A DNA stretch of 64,000 nucleotides from Allolobophora icterica (GCA_963556255.1 OY744612.1:21355532-21419531); one strand, 5' to 3'. Shown: positions 1-11,744, numbered from the stretch's first letter. The notes: generated from the sequence alone by a model not told the origin. Program-made: numbers and translations.

Positions 1-333
1 TTTTATACATTACGTATGCAATACTCGTGTTTCATAACCTGACTAGAGCTGTTTCAAACATTGTTGCAGTCAACGCAATTGCACATAAGTGTGCATGGCA
101 AGTTCGCACTTCGACAGCAGCAGTGCTTGGTGCTCAACTTATCAACTTTGCATGATTTAGAGTAGACAAACTCTAGACACAACTGTGGCACAGGACCAAT
201 TGTAGACCAGACTGGATCGAGAACACCTTCTTCATCCACACTCCATCCTGATTAATTTAACACATTTTAGCCCCACTAGTCGCCATCAATGATGAAATGA
301 TGAAATGATTTGATTTTATTATGACCTTTATAG

Positions 334-1600
334 TTGAAATCCTCATTAATAATGAGTCATTATGGTGTTTTCTGCATTAGCTATATTATAATAATAATTG
401 GTCTACCGTCTATAATAAGCCAATGTTTGCCGTTCAAGAAACCTGGATCTCCATTTCGTCTTCTAACCCCCATATCTCTGATTGCACTCCTCCTGCCTAC
501 TCCTTGCAAAGCTTTTCTCGCATCAGCTCTTCCTCAAAGTCTGCAAAAATCTCTGGTGCGGCACCGCCTTCTTGGTCCGTGTGAACCGGCTGTCGTCCTA
601 AATGCCTCTCTCATACCTTTTCCTCTTTTGAATGCCCCTCCACAACTCCTCGACTTGCCCCCGACGTACTCGCAGTTTTCAATATCTATCGCCATTCCAC
701 CTCGTCCGCCTACTCCTTTAAATCCTCTATCTTCCTTGATGAATTCGTTCCCACCTCTCTCTCTCTCCGTCTGTCTGTCTCTGTTCTCTGTCTCTGTCTG
801 TCCCTCTCTGTCTGTCTGTCTGTCTCTCCCCGTCTGTCTGTCTCTCTCTCGCTGCCACTACACTCTTGCTGCTCCCAACGAGTTCTTACTAACCGGCGAT
901 TGTAACATTCATGTAGACTATCCCTCTGACACCCTTGCCTCCGATTTCCTCGTCTCTTCAGTCAATCTCACCCAAAACGTCCACTTCCCGACACATGTCA
1001 AGAAAATGCACCCTTGACTTCCTCGTGACCTCCACCTCTTCCGTCATCACTCAAACTATCACACTTTGTTCTCAACATTACTGATCATTATCTTATCATG
1101 GCTGACCTTGAAATTAACCATTTTCCTCGGCTTCCTCCTTCTATAGTCATTCTTACCGTGTCACCGTGTAAACTCAGCACTGCTGAAAAAATTATTATTC
1201 CTTACTCATCCATTCCAGCTCCTCCAACTCAAGACATCTCTGGAGAACTGTCAACTCTCTACTTCATTGCAAATCTTCCTCACGACCTCACCACTGCCTA
1301 CAGCTTCCTTCCCTCCCCTTCTGTCGCTGACGCCTTCTGTTCATTTTTCTCTGACAAAATCTCATCCCTTCCCTTCGCTTCACATTACAATATCTTCTAG
1401 ACACATGCTTTCCCTTGCCTCCACCATCTCTGATTCACTCCCTTTCTCTCAACCCTACACCTCCTGCCTCTCAGTCATCGCTCTCAATTCTCTCTCCTGC
1501 CTCCGAAGCAAAACTATCACTCCTAAATTCCCTTCCAACAAGCAATGCGAACTTGATCCTATCCCCCTTGTAAGCACTCTCTAGTCATTTCCCCTTCTCA
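334..1600 (+). mobile_element. LINE relic (L2/CR1-like), endonuclease to start of RT
   Basis: A decayed non-LTR retrotransposon ORF2. Across frameshifts the plus strand reads an apurinic endonuclease-like stretch (roughly VFNIYRHSTS, then FLDEF, then LLTGDCNIHVDYPSD with the catalytic-type GD-NIH signature near 889-925). A CTGT/CTCT microsatellite at about 756-848 interrupts it. Further on come LPSPSVADAFCSFFSDKI (around 1305-1360) and NKQCELDPIP (around 1538-1565). These correspond to the linker and the start of the reverse transcriptase in L2/CR1-clade LINEs. Several stops and frame changes show that it is dead. Clade assignment is from motif memory only. Confidence 0.6.
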
Positions 1601-1799
1601 AAAAAGGAAATCAGTTCCAGATAGTCCCCGGCGCCGCCGCCATCAACCGCCGTTAAGCCCTCAAGTTGAAACTAGTCGGTAAGCTATTGACTGCTAGCGA
1701 CTTCGTTCACTTAATATTTGCTTATATACATATTGTTTTAATCGCGGTATCCAAGTTTCGTTTTGATAAAGACATCAGCAGCAGGACGAGCAACATTAC

Positions 1800-1875
1800 A
1801 ATACAATAGAATATTCGTTTATTGAAGAAAAAATGCTGACATGCCACAACTTGGTACATTATAAGAGAGTCTCTA
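1800..1875 (-). mobile_element. Possible LINE 3' end fragment
   Basis: The string AATATTCGTTTATTGAA closely resembles the 3' ends of the minus-strand LINEs at 40905 and 49417 (TTCGTTTATTCAA). It may be the end of a related, severely truncated copy. There is no coding support. Confidence 0.25.
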
Positions 1876-1995
1876 AGTCAGTCAATAAGTCTAAGCGACT
1901 TAGTCAGTCGATGAGCATGCGACTTAGTCGACTGAGTCGCTAAGTCAGTCGATAACGCATCAAGTCAGTCGCTAACTCCTTAGCGACTGACTCCG
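1870..1995. repeat. Degenerate GACTTAGTCAGTCG repeat cluster
   Basis: About eight imperfect units of GCGACTTAGTCAGTCG, in both orientations, are packed into some 120 bp. The cluster is flanked about 200 bp away on the left by ACTAGTCGG and on the right by CCGGATACTAGT. These could be the ends of a small inverted-repeat element, but the ends are not clean enough to call. Confidence 0.5.
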
Positions 1996-2040
1996 GATAC
2001 TAGTTCCAGACCATCGCAGGACTCCTGTGATGTGTCATAG

Positions 2041-2690
2041 TTAAGAGCTTAGGCCTACTTGTCCAGAAAACGCTTCCGTGTGCAGACCGCTTTCGGCTGA
2101 CATCCAAAATATCAGCGTACTGTTTCCAGAATGCAGTAGGCCTATAACGAGATCTGCTCTACTTGTACAGGACAGTTCACAGACTGATGGCCAGCGACAG
2201 TAAGAATTGACGAAAGCTGTGCGAACAGCGTCTTTGCTGTCAACGAGGCATTTTGAATGTACGTCGGCCATTTTTGCGTGATAACGGTCGCATATAGTTA
2301 GCGTACGATGAAAAAGGTGTGTAAAACTTAAGTAACCATGATCGACGATTTGGAAGTCCGGTTCATAAGCGAAGTAAATAATAAAAATCCGAGACACCGA
2401 GATATAAAAACAAAATATAAAACACAATAAACTTAAAATGTACAGAAAATACTGAGGTTTTTCAACGCATACAATCCTTGAGCGTCCACCTTAGCCACCT
2501 GGCGACTAACTTTATAACAAATTAATCTTAAAATTTTTTTACAAATTCAGTCTCTAATTTCTTATTTCTCCGACCTCTTTTTTATGCAGACTCATTTTTT
2601 ACGTGTAAGATGCATGCTGATCTTTATAATAATACACAGATTCATTCCCCCGCGTTTCCATAAAGTATATTACATTTGTAGATAATGGAC
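2041..2690. other. No gene seen
   Basis: AT-rich sequence with one long minus-strand frame (2427-2041) that lacks any recognised motif, followed by low-complexity T-rich DNA. I see no splice-bounded or family-like coding sequence. Confidence 0.5.
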
Positions 2691-2699
2691 TACTGACCG

Positions 2700-3110
2700 T
2701 TGTGTAGAACCTCGTATGTAGCCGGGGCGGAGGACAGGCACATACCATTACATACGTTGGTAGGACCACGAGAGAGGACCAAGGGGAGAGGGGCAGGTAC
2801 CATAGAGTGTACCGGAAACTGCTATGCGGCCGCCTGTAAGCGAATTGTTGTTGGTCCGTTGTTGCCGTTCTGTTGCGTGCAGGACGAAATCTGGAATCCC
2901 CGACCCCAGGGGAGAAGAAGTGGGCTCACTATTGCCTACTTGGAACTAGCGATGGAAGCTGTATCAAGGTACTCCGTGGACGAGTGTCCCACTACCCGTC
3001 AGTGCGGGAAGTAGGTCTGGAGAGGGTAGTGATCAGAGACACTTGTCCCCTACCACCACTCCCGTAACAGGGGTACCCGGAGTGGCAACCTACGTCGTGC
3101 CTTAAATGTC
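2700..3110 (+). other. GC-rich unrecognised block with open frame
   Basis: The block is clearly richer in G and C than its AT-rich surroundings. It is open on the plus strand from 2700 to 3014 (104 codons) and ends shortly before a short A-run (about 3125). No protein family is recognised. It could be an exon, part of an LTR, or the body of an unknown retroelement. Sharp composition change is the only evidence. Confidence 0.3.
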
Positions 3111-3318
3111 AAACTGAAGAAGTTAAAAAAAACTCAAGGGTAAAAGCGGTAGTGACTAGTAGGCCTTGTCTCTTAAGGATAATTCAAGTTAAGGAAATTT
3201 TGGAAGTTAATTACTTACAGCCCTGCAGCGTTTCTATAACTCTTCCATCCATCTGTCAGAATTGGTTGCCGGCACAATACAGTGAAATACATGTTGTTTA
3301 CCGACATTGTTTCTGTGC

Positions 3319-3507
3319 CAGTGCATATTTTAACTGTACGACTAGTGGGACAAATGTCCCAGTAGTTTTCAGATTTGTCCCAGTAGTTTGGATGATTTAA
3401 CCCAGGTAAAGTGGCTAAAACGGGCTCCATTTGGCAGCAAATGCTCTAAAATGCACTGTCGTGGCCACCTTTGTCCCAGTAGTCCAAATCCCTTAAAATA
3501 TGCCCTG
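3319..3507. mobile_element. hAT-type MITE, short copy of the GTGCATATTTTAAC family
   Basis: The left end CAGTGCATATTTTAAC and right end TTAAAATATGCCCTG form terminal inverted repeats, one of them slightly mutated. They are flanked by a perfect 8-bp duplication TTCTGTGC at 3311-3318 and 3508-3515. The inside (TGTCCCAGTAGT repeated, then TTTGGCAGCAAATGC) matches the longer copy at 33193-33987, of which this is an internally deleted form. An 8-bp duplication and a CAGTG end are typical of hAT elements. Confidence 0.85.
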
Positions 3508-3762
3508 TTCTGTGCACTACTCTAGAGTGCTAGACTAAAGTATGTATTTATAATAGCCTGCACCAGAGATGCAAAAAACTTATATTACAAGTTTAACATT
3601 CTAAAATTTAAACATTATCCCAACAATACAAGTTACAATTACTTGAATTTCTTGGAAAAATGGACGGCTAAAACGCCCCGGGGTTCCGCGAGCAAATGAG
3701 TGCTTGTGTAGGGTTCCGTCACTACAAAAAGGTTGAAAACCACTGGCCTACATGGTTCTAAC

Positions 3763-3981
3763 CTTAGCTGCGAGGTTGTGTCTCAGCGTCTTCGTAGTTC
3801 GATCGTAGATGAAAAGCGTCCCGCACTTCGTACCGACGACGAACAGTTCGTCAGAAGCGTCAAAACTCGTCCAGTCAACATCGCTGTTGGCGAATATACC
3901 TCTCTGAGATCCGTGCGGAATGGAAGCGACGAGGGAACTCATCGATTCAAACTCCTTCAATACCAACACATCGTCCGCCAT
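3763..3981 (-). CDS. First coding exon, TECPR2-like beta-propeller protein (tentative)
   Basis: The 73-codon exon starts at the second of two adjacent ATGs (A at -3, G at +4, a good Kozak context) and ends AAG followed by the donor GTTAGA, phase 0. The peptide begins MADDVLVLKEFESM and includes LVASIPHGSQRG and FVVGTKCGTLFIYDR. Order and spacing resemble the N-terminus of TECPR2 (FREF.., LLNAIP..IQKG, IAVGSSIG.LYLYCR), the first WD40-like blades of an autophagy and ER-exit-site protein. HPS5 has a similar N-terminus and is the alternative. The rest of the gene must lie to the left; no further exon was recognised at 1-3700, so it probably runs off the window. Its codons are regular and GC-richer than the flanks. 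Confidence 0.5.
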
Positions 3982-5031
3982 CATGCCTTTTCTTATCACC
4001 CCTCCTCGAAAAGTCCGTTACCATTTGGCGTCACATACGCTCCTATACCCTCCTCCGCCTTCTGAACTATGTACGCGCGCAGAAAAGAAGATGCTCGATT
4101 CTAAGAGGGTACAGTACCAACCATATAAGAGGTCGTTGGTACCAACGGTAGGCTAGCTGAGAAAGAATCTCGTTCCGCCCTTTCGATTAAACTTCCTCTG
4201 AACAAATGTCTCCCTTCTGTGCCTAACGAACCTACTGACGACAGTGGAAAGCGCCCACGTATCAAAGTTGGCAGTCCGATACTGAAATTTTAAACGATAT
4301 AGTATTACAGCGAACTTAAAACAAAGGCGTCTCTTGTCTTTCGGTCATAATATGTTTACGAATGAAAACACTGTTGCATCGATGCCTTGTTCAGTATAAA
4401 CATCCCCGGGTGCTCTCAGTAAACATAGTCATGTGCATGTGGTAAAAATCTCCAAGCCTAAATATTAACCTCACGTCACCAGTAATAAAATTATATCAAT
4501 TGCCTGTCCAATCAATAGGCCTGTCTAAGATGCAGGCCTAGACCTATAGGCATGCGGATATTTTCCCCAGGGCCACTAAAGTCATGTGAGTTGATTTCGT
4601 AATAAAGTTAAACTTGTTGTCATCAGCAAGAGTCTCTCACTGATAGGCCTACAGTTACGAAACCCTTCATCAGCCTGTCCTTCGTGACCCAAGGCCTAGC
4701 GGATAATGCAGTAGGCCTATAAGGACCACTTACGCCTATAAACTGGGCGGGCGGGAAGGAGGCGCTCTCGGCTTAACAGCTGCTGTTCAAAACATAGATA
4801 TGGTTCAAAGGGTCACGCGCAGAACTTGAACTCCTTCGGACTACAGATAACATGTAGAGTCAACGCTCTGCTGTGACTCTAAGTATATTATTTCCTAGAC
4901 ATTAGACTGACCGCGTAGTTTTAGGATATTTAGCAGAAAATTTCATAAGAGACAAATAAAGAAACAATTTCTATTGCATTCGCTCAGCTCTTGTCTGTGA
5001 ATAATGAAGCGCCAGGGTTCCCACGAAATTG
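3982..5031. other. Upstream region of the TECPR2-like exon; no further gene seen
   Basis: This stretch would contain the 5' UTR and promoter of the minus-strand exon at 3763-3981. No clear TATA box or other motif was identified. The far part has several TAGGCCTA palindromes and no coding signal. Confidence 0.4.
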
Positions 5032-5039
5032 GTTTTGGC

Positions 5040-5791
5040 CAGTGGCGGCGATCTTGTCTGAGAGGTGGGGGGGGGGACAAGACGGCCGTGGTCTAGGTCA
5101 TGACTTTTTTTAGGAATTCATCTCCGAAAAAAAAGTTTTTTCTTTTTTAGGAAACTTTTTGACTTTTGGCGAATTCATCTCCCCAAAAAGTTTATGACCT
5201 TTTTTAGTCATTGACCTCTTTTACAACGTTTTTTGGGTCCCTCTTTTACAACGTTTTTTTTGGGTCTTCCCCACACAATGTTATTACCTTTTTACCTTTT
5301 TCTCTGAACATCATCCCAACCATTCTTGCTTTAAATTCTTCTCCCAGAAACATTTATTTCTATGAAAGTTCCTGCTTTTCCCCAATTCATCTCCCCAAAA
5401 AAAAGTTAATGACTATTTTTTAGTCATTCACCTCTTTTACAACTTTTTTACGGGTCTCCCCACCATACACTATCGTTACCTTTTTTTATCAACGTCATCC
5501 CCGTTAGACTTTTCTTGAAATTCTTCTCCCACAAAAATTTAAAATTTTATTAGGAATTTCTTCTTACTTTCTCATAACTTTCTCATAATTTTCGGGGGGA
5601 CACTTCTCCTGAAAAATTTCTTTTTTCCCTCCTCTGCTCAAAAAAAGGATGTGAAAACCCTCACACGCAATTACATTTGCTGGCATTTTTGGTCTTTCTT
5701 CTAAATTTGGGGGGTCAGATGTATGGTGTGTCCCCCCACTCCTAAAGGTGGGGGTCCTGTCCCCCGCGACCCCCCTAGATCGCCGCCAATG
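5040..5791. mobile_element. hAT-type MITE, CAGTGGCGGCGATC family (long copy)
   Basis: The left end CAGTGGCGGCGATC and right end GATCGCCGCCAATG are inverted repeats with one mismatch. They are bounded by the perfect 8-bp duplication GTTTTGGC (5032-5039 and 5792-5799). The interior is low-complexity, with repeated TTTTTAGTCATT and GGAATTCATCTCC strings and a GTATGGTGTGTCCCCC block shared with the copies at 5825 and 24582. No transposase frame is present, so it is non-autonomous. Confidence 0.9.
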
Positions 5792-5824
5792 GTTTTGGCG
5801 CTGAAGAAATACGAACAGTATAGG

Positions 5825-6031
5825 CACTGGCGGCATTCTTGTTTAACAGGTGGGGGGCACGGGACACTTTTGAACTGATCTGGTAAAAATATAGGCGAAA
5901 TTTCTTTTCCGCGCGTAATTGTTGACCTTTTTGGTCTTTCTCCAAAATATGGGGGTCGACTGTATAGTGTGTCCCCCCGCTGTCAAAGGTGGGGGTCTTG
6001 TCCCCCTCGACCCCCTGGATCGCTGTCCATG
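5825..6031. mobile_element. hAT-type MITE, CAGTGGCGGCGATC family (short copy)
   Basis: Ends are CACTGGCGGC and GATCGCTGTCCATG, flanked by the perfect 8-bp duplication AGTATAGG (5817-5824 and 6032-6039). The interior repeats the TTGTTTAACAGGTGGGGGG and GTGTGTCCCCC blocks of the neighbour only 34 bp away. That makes two independent insertions side by side rather than one duplicated element, because the duplications differ. Confidence 0.88.
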
Positions 6032-6134
6032 AGTATAGGGCCTATTAAGATAGGCCTATAGGCCTACTTATGCTTACGCAATCGATCGACTATGATTAAG
6101 ATCGCATCCCTTTGCGAATGTAGGCGGAAGTGTA

Positions 6135-6232
6135 GGCCCTACTCGTTCTAATCGAAATCGTAATCTCGAAATTTCTGCAGCGCCCAAAAAAGCGAAGTCG
6201 CGGAAACCAGCTCATTCACAGGCGCATTTTTT
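6135..6232 (-). repeat. Dispersed GATTAC-tailed short repeat, diverged copy
   Basis: On the minus strand this reads a diverged version of the dispersed repeat best seen at 34155-34250: GCGC..TGAATGAGCTGG.., then AGCGCTGCAGAAATTTCGAGATTACGATTTCGATT. Only motif order and the ATTACGATT tail support it. Confidence 0.4.
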
Positions 6233-6489
6233 ACATTATAGGAAATTGTAAATATAAATGTACACGTTTTTATATATCGACTGTATGGCCTCTAGCCTAC
6301 GATGCTCACAGATGATTTCAAGCAGGAACTGGGCTGATGGACTGTAATAGAATGCATGTAGTTTTGCCTCCACAGCAAACGGTGTCGACGACCTCTGATG
6401 TGCAGCGCAACCCTGCCAGGATGCCCGCGTGCAGCCTATGTAGGATCCACATTTATTAAAACAGGTCTGCAGTGAGCAGAGGTCAAATT

Positions 6490-7560
6490 TGTCGTTCCCA
6501 AGGGCTCGATACTCGGTCCCATCCTATACATCCTCTTCACTGCTGATATTCCGTCTCTATTTACTAAACATGGGGCAAATGGCCATCTTTATGCAGATGA
6601 TGCTCAGGCTTTTGTACATGGTCAGTGTTTAATCTAGACGTCATTTGGGGGGAAATTTCCCCCCCCAGGATTTAAGTTTCCCCCCAGAGGCCGGCAATAT
6701 TATAATGTATGGACTGTTTTGGGGAAGAAATTCCCCCCCAGGATCCAAGGATACATGTTGCGCTCCCCCCCCCAGAGACGAAGTAAAGGAGAAGAATTCC
6801 TAAAAAAAAGGTCGTCAAAGAGTTTTAAGTTCGAAAAATCGGACCGAATGACTAAAAAAGGTCATCAACTTTGTTTGAAGATGAAATTCCAACTTTGAAA
6901 GCTGAAATTCCTAAACTCAGGTAATTTTTTGGCGTTTGAAATCAGATGAAATTTCTCCGAAAAAGGTCGCCGTTGTTGATTGTTTCCCCCCTCAGAAGAG
7001 GGGACTAGATTAAACACTGGTACATGGTCCGTCACATGATCAACTCTCGGGATCCTTTGTTCGCTCCACAGACTATCTTGTCTCTGACCTTCACAACTGG
7101 ATGTCGACTAACCAATCGTCTCTGCCTCAACGCTGCTAAGACTCAATTGATCTGGTTGGGACCAGGCAGCAGCTTGCTAAGCTCTACTTTCTATTGATAA
7201 CCGAGAAATTCCCTGCTTACGCCTACTCTCCCTCTCGTTCACAGATCATATCTGAGGCTATCTCCAACCTGACTCGCACCTGCTTCTTTCAACTGAGACG
7301 TCTCAGGACCATCAGACGCTCGGTCTCGCCTTCAGTCTTTACCACCATAGTTCACGCATTTGTTTGCTCACGCTTGGGCTACTGCAACTCGCTCCTCATG
7401 GGTCTCCCTGAGCAGCGTCTTTCTCCCCTTCAATCTGGTCTGCTATAGGCTCATCGCTCGACTCCCCCGCTTTACCCATATCTCTAGCCTACTTACATGC
7501 TTTATGTCCTGCACTGGCTCCCTATTGCCGCGCGCATCCGTTATAAATCCCTAATAAATG
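6490..7560 (+). mobile_element. LINE relic, reverse transcriptase second half, split by a MITE
   Basis: The plus strand reads VVPKGSILGPILYILF then LYADDAQAFVHG, the palm of a non-LTR reverse transcriptase with the catalytic Y-A-D-D. It is interrupted at 6623-7019 by a MITE and resumes with PSHDQLSGS, FVRSTDYLVSDLHNWM and, in another frame, HAFVCSRLGYCNSLLMGLPEQ (7348-7410) and RLIARLPRFTHIS. These motifs are those of L2/CR1-clade elements. Frameshifts and stops make it non-functional. It may belong to the same family as the endonuclease relic at 334. Confidence 0.75.
6623..7019. mobile_element. MITE inside the LINE RT, 15-bp perfect TIR, 9-bp TSD
   Basis: It begins CAGTGTTTAATCTAG and ends with the exact reverse complement CTAGATTAAACACTG. 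The flanking target GTACATGGT is duplicated perfectly (6614-6622 and 7020-7028). Removing the element and one duplication restores the LINE reading frame across the site. The 9-bp duplication is longer than the usual hAT 8 bp, so the superfamily is left open (hAT-like end, Mutator- or Merlin-like duplication length). The interior has C-runs and AAAAAGGTCGTCA-type strings resembling the neighbouring MITEs. Confidence 0.88.
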
Positions 7561-8490
7561 TATAAGATTAGCTATTTTTCATATTTGATTTCATTAAAAT
7601 TTAAATTGCCATTCGATGTATTTAGAAGATTTGAAATAAAATAGGGAGGGGGCGCCAATTTCATAGTTCGTCCCCGGACACAAAATATCCTAACTACGCC
7701 GCTGGCCCATTATCTTTCCAATGAGTTGATCGGATATGAGATCTTGCTCTATACTGCTGCCCGTTTGAATGTATGCCACTGTGCCACGCCATTTAATGCC
7801 CCCGTATACTAATCCCATATTCATATCTCTGTAATAAGCCACCATCGGTTTAGTTATTCTAGTCACTATAGCATTTTGGCGAATGTTGTTGTCAACGAAG
7901 GTTTATGACCTTATTTCCATGATTTCTTTGACCAGTCCAGTTGATCACCATGTACCAGCTGCTAGGATTTTCATGAGCATTAGATGGGACCCATGCGGGC
8001 TCTATACGTGTCCTATATGGGAATATGGGTCCTATTCCTATACGGGATCCATTGTAGGTATATATACTGGCAGAGCAGTTACTTCTCAATTTGTATCATG
8101 ACCTAATTCTACACATGACCACTTTACTGTGTATATGCCTACAACCATATCGCCCTAATCAGTCAATTTGGGAGAGACCCAATGACGCGCCTGCGGAAAA
8201 ATCAAAATCATAATCGTAAGCTCCAAATTTCTAAAGTGCTACTCTAAAGCTAAGCGCAGATCACAAACTAAGTCACAAAGCGCTGCTTCATATCGGAGGG
8301 ATTGTCAAGAGAGCGATATCTATTGGAGATCCCAGTCCGGTTGAAATGTGAGGGTCCAGAACCAGCTAAGATCCAAAAGGTAGGCCCCTATTTTGGCTAA
8401 CGTCTCATTTTCCACGAATATCAAAGTTGGCAGAGACGTGTAATAAATAAGCGAGTGTGTACTGTCTTATAACTTGCCTTCTCAACTCAT
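7560..8490. other. Non-coding; TATGGG/GGGACC degenerate repeat
   Basis: AT-rich DNA with a degenerate block at about 7980-8060 built of CCTATATGGGAATATGGGTCC-like strings, related to the GGGACCCGTATGGG block at 24980-25150. A diverged GATTAC-tailed repeat lies at 8195-8290 on the minus strand. No gene is seen. Confidence 0.4.
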
Positions 8491-8499
8491 ACACCGGAA

Positions 8500-9416
8500 T
8501 ATACCCCTAAGCCGTAATTTTTCTGGTTTACGGCTGGCTTGAGCAAATTTACGGCTGGTTTTTCGGCTAGCCGTAAAAGAGCGTAAGCTACCTTTTTCGG
8601 CTAGCCGTAAATTTTTACGGCTAGCCGAAAAAGGTAGTTTACGCTCTTTAAGCGCGTAAACTAATTTTTTCAACTATAAGTGTATCAATCATTAACACAG
8701 AAATACAATAAATAGGCCTACTAGGGACAACTTTTAAATCGAAAGGTGGGCAATATTCACTCAGTCTGAAAATAATTTTAGAAATAAATTCAAATAATTA
8801 TGTTAAGAAACAAACGGACATTTCATGCTTTCAGTTCACATACGTACCTTGCATCGTGCTCAAATTCAATTACGATTTACGAATATGTAATACTGATTGG
8901 AAGTTAGAACCACAAAATGATAGGGCTTCCAAACATTAATTAATAGGTGTAGGCCTAGCCGCATAGCGAGAGAAAATAGAAACAGATACACAGAAACAAA
9001 AAAGTGAAAATTCTGTTAATAGACTGCAGCCGCTTTTGAAGCAGAGTAGTAAGAGTGTGCACTCTGCACTAACCTGCATGAGAGATAAATATTTAACATT
9101 GAATGTAAAACCGGAAGTAGAACTCGGAATATATACAACAAATGACAGCCTGGACAGGGCCCTTACAACAGAAGATGAGACGGCCATGTAACTGACGTCA
9201 ACACTCACCGTTCATTGCGCACTAAGTAAAAATTACCAAGCCAGCGTGGAAACTTTATAATCACAACTGTGTGCATGTTCTAGCCGAACTTTTTCCGGCG
9301 GCTAGCCGTGAAATAACTCTCGGCGGTTTTTTGGCTAAGCCGCAAAATTTCCGGCGGTTTTTCGGCTTGCAGACATTTTTTCGGCTCGGCGGCTAACGGC
9401 GGCGGCTTAGGGTATG
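8500..9416 (-). mobile_element. 917-bp inverted-repeat DNA element, copy 1
   Basis: Terminal inverted repeats are TATACCCCTAAGCCG and CGGCTTAGGGTATG. They are flanked by a nearly perfect 8-bp duplication (CACCGGAA at 8492-8499, CACGGGAA at 9417-9424). Just inside the left end is a strong palindrome made of GGCTAGCCGTAAA units, which folds back on itself. A 90-codon frame (9208-8936, minus) is also intact in copy 2, but it has no recognised motif. Copy 2 lies in opposite orientation at 10573-11490 and is almost identical, so both are recent. Confidence 0.85.
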
Positions 9417-9589
9417 CACGGGAATCTAAAAGGCGTGGCAACTATGCATTCGAACGGGCGACGGTGCATGGTGAAGTATCTCACCCGATCAATTCTTTGA
9501 AAAATGAGCAGGGTAGAGGCCATACGGTCGCTGTAGAAAAACGTGTACATTTAGGTTACATTTACCTAATCAACTGGGGAATAAGGATT

Positions 9590-10230
<641 letters not shown>

Positions 10231-10242
10231 TGTTGATATACG

Positions 10243-11567
10243 CAGGGCTGTAGTGGTAAAATTTGAGGTGACTCAGGTGAGTATACGCTACCGGTGAGCA
10301 GCGGCGTCACTAGGGCTGGTGTGACCGTGTGACCCTAAAAAAATGTGAAGACCTTTTTTAGGAATTCGTCTAAGAAAAATATCAGACTTTTTACCAATTC
10401 TCTGAAAATTTTCTGACTTTTTACGATTTCGTCTTTTTTTTAGTCATTCGCCATAAAACCTTTCAAAAGGTCTCTCTTTTTTCAAAATTTCATTGCTCAG
10501 TGGCTATACGGTCTCTAGAGAGGTAAGTATACGCTGTATACCCGCGTATACCCTCGTCTAGAGCCCTGGATGCATACCCCTAAGCCGCCGCCGTTAGACG
10601 GCGAGCCAAAAAAATTTCGGCAAGCCGAAAAACCGCCGGAAATTTTGCGGCTTAGCCAAAAAACCGCCGAGAGTTATTTCACGGCTAGCCGCCGGAAAAA
10701 GTTCGGCTAGAACATGCACACAGTTGTGATTATAAAGTTTCCACGCTGGCTTGGTAATTTTTACTTAGTGCGCAATGAACGGTGAGTGTTGACGTCAGTT
10801 ACATGGCCGTCTCATCTTCTGTTGTAAGGGCCCTGTCCAGGCTGTCATTTGTTGTATATATTCCGAGTTCTACTTCCGGTTTTACATTCAATGTTAAATA
10901 TTTATCTCTCATGCAGGTTAGTGCAGAGTGCACACTCTTACTACTCTGCTTCAAAAGCGGCTGCAGTCTATTAACAGAATTTTCACTTTTTTGTTTCTGT
11001 GTATCTGTTTCTTTTTTCTCTCGCTATGCGGCTAGGCCTACACCTATTAATTAATGTTTGGAAGCCCTATCATTTTGTGGTTCTAACTTCCAATCAGTAT
11101 TACATATTCGTAAATCGTAATTGAATTTGAGCACGATGCAAGGTACGTATGTGAACTGAAAGCATGAAATGTCCGTTTGTTTCTTAACATAATTATTTGA
11201 ATTTATTTCTAAAATTATTTTCAGACTGAGTGAATATTGCCCACCTTTCGATTTAAAAGTTGTCCCTAGTAGGCCTATTTATTGTATTTCTGTGTTAATG
11301 ATTGATACACTTATAGTTGAAAAAATTAGTTTACGCGCTTAAAGAGCGTAAACTACCTTTTTCGGCTAGCCGTAAAAATTTACGGCTAGCCGAAAAAGGT
11401 AGCTTACGCTCTTTTACGGCTAGCCGAAAAACCAGCCGTAAATTTGCTCAAGCCAGCCGTAAACCAGAAAAATTACGGCTTAGGGGTATACCTGGATGTA
11501 CGCTCTCAAATTTCTCTAGAGGTGAGTATACGCTGTATACCCGCGTATACCCTCGACTACAGCCCTG
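10243..11567. mobile_element. hAT-type MITE (CAGGGCTGTAGT family) carrying a nested element
   Basis: The left end CAGGGCTGTAGT and right end ACTACAGCCCTG are exact inverted repeats. The target GATATACG is duplicated perfectly (10235-10242 and 11568-11575). The interior has repeated GGTGAGTATACGCT strings and a GTATACCCGCGTATACC palindrome near the right end. A second element is inserted at 10573-11490, so the host itself is only about 400 bp. A related copy lies at 22415-22628. A third insertion may start at about 10309 (CAGCGGCGTCACTAGGG), but its other end was not found. Confidence 0.88.
10573..11490 (+). mobile_element. 918-bp inverted-repeat DNA element, copy 2, nested
   Basis: It is the reverse-oriented twin of 8500-9416, with ends CATACCCCTAAGCCG and CGGCTTAGGGGTATA. 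A perfect 8-bp duplication CCTGGATG (10565-10572 and 11491-11498) lies inside the CAGGGCTGTAGT-family MITE. The 90-codon frame at 10782-11054 differs from that of copy 1 by a single residue. The end carrying the GGCTAGCCGTAAA palindrome is at the right here. Confidence 0.88.
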
Positions 11568-11604
11568 GATATACGAGTGTATTATAGGGGCCTATAGGCC
11601 TATG

Positions 11605-11740
11605 TGCGCGCGCGTGAGCGTGCGAGTGTTGGTGTGTCTCTGTGTGTCTGTGTGTCTCTGTTTGTGTGTGTGTGTGTGTGTGTGTCTCGCTCTGTGTGTG
11701 CGTTTTTGTATGCGCGCGCGCGTGCGTGTGTGTGCTATTT
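11605..11740. repeat. TG/CTGTGTG dinucleotide-rich repeat
   Basis: An imperfect (TG)n tract with TCTGTGTG and CGCGCG interruptions. Open frames over it are repeat translations. Confidence 0.9.
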
Positions 11741-11744
11741 TTGT

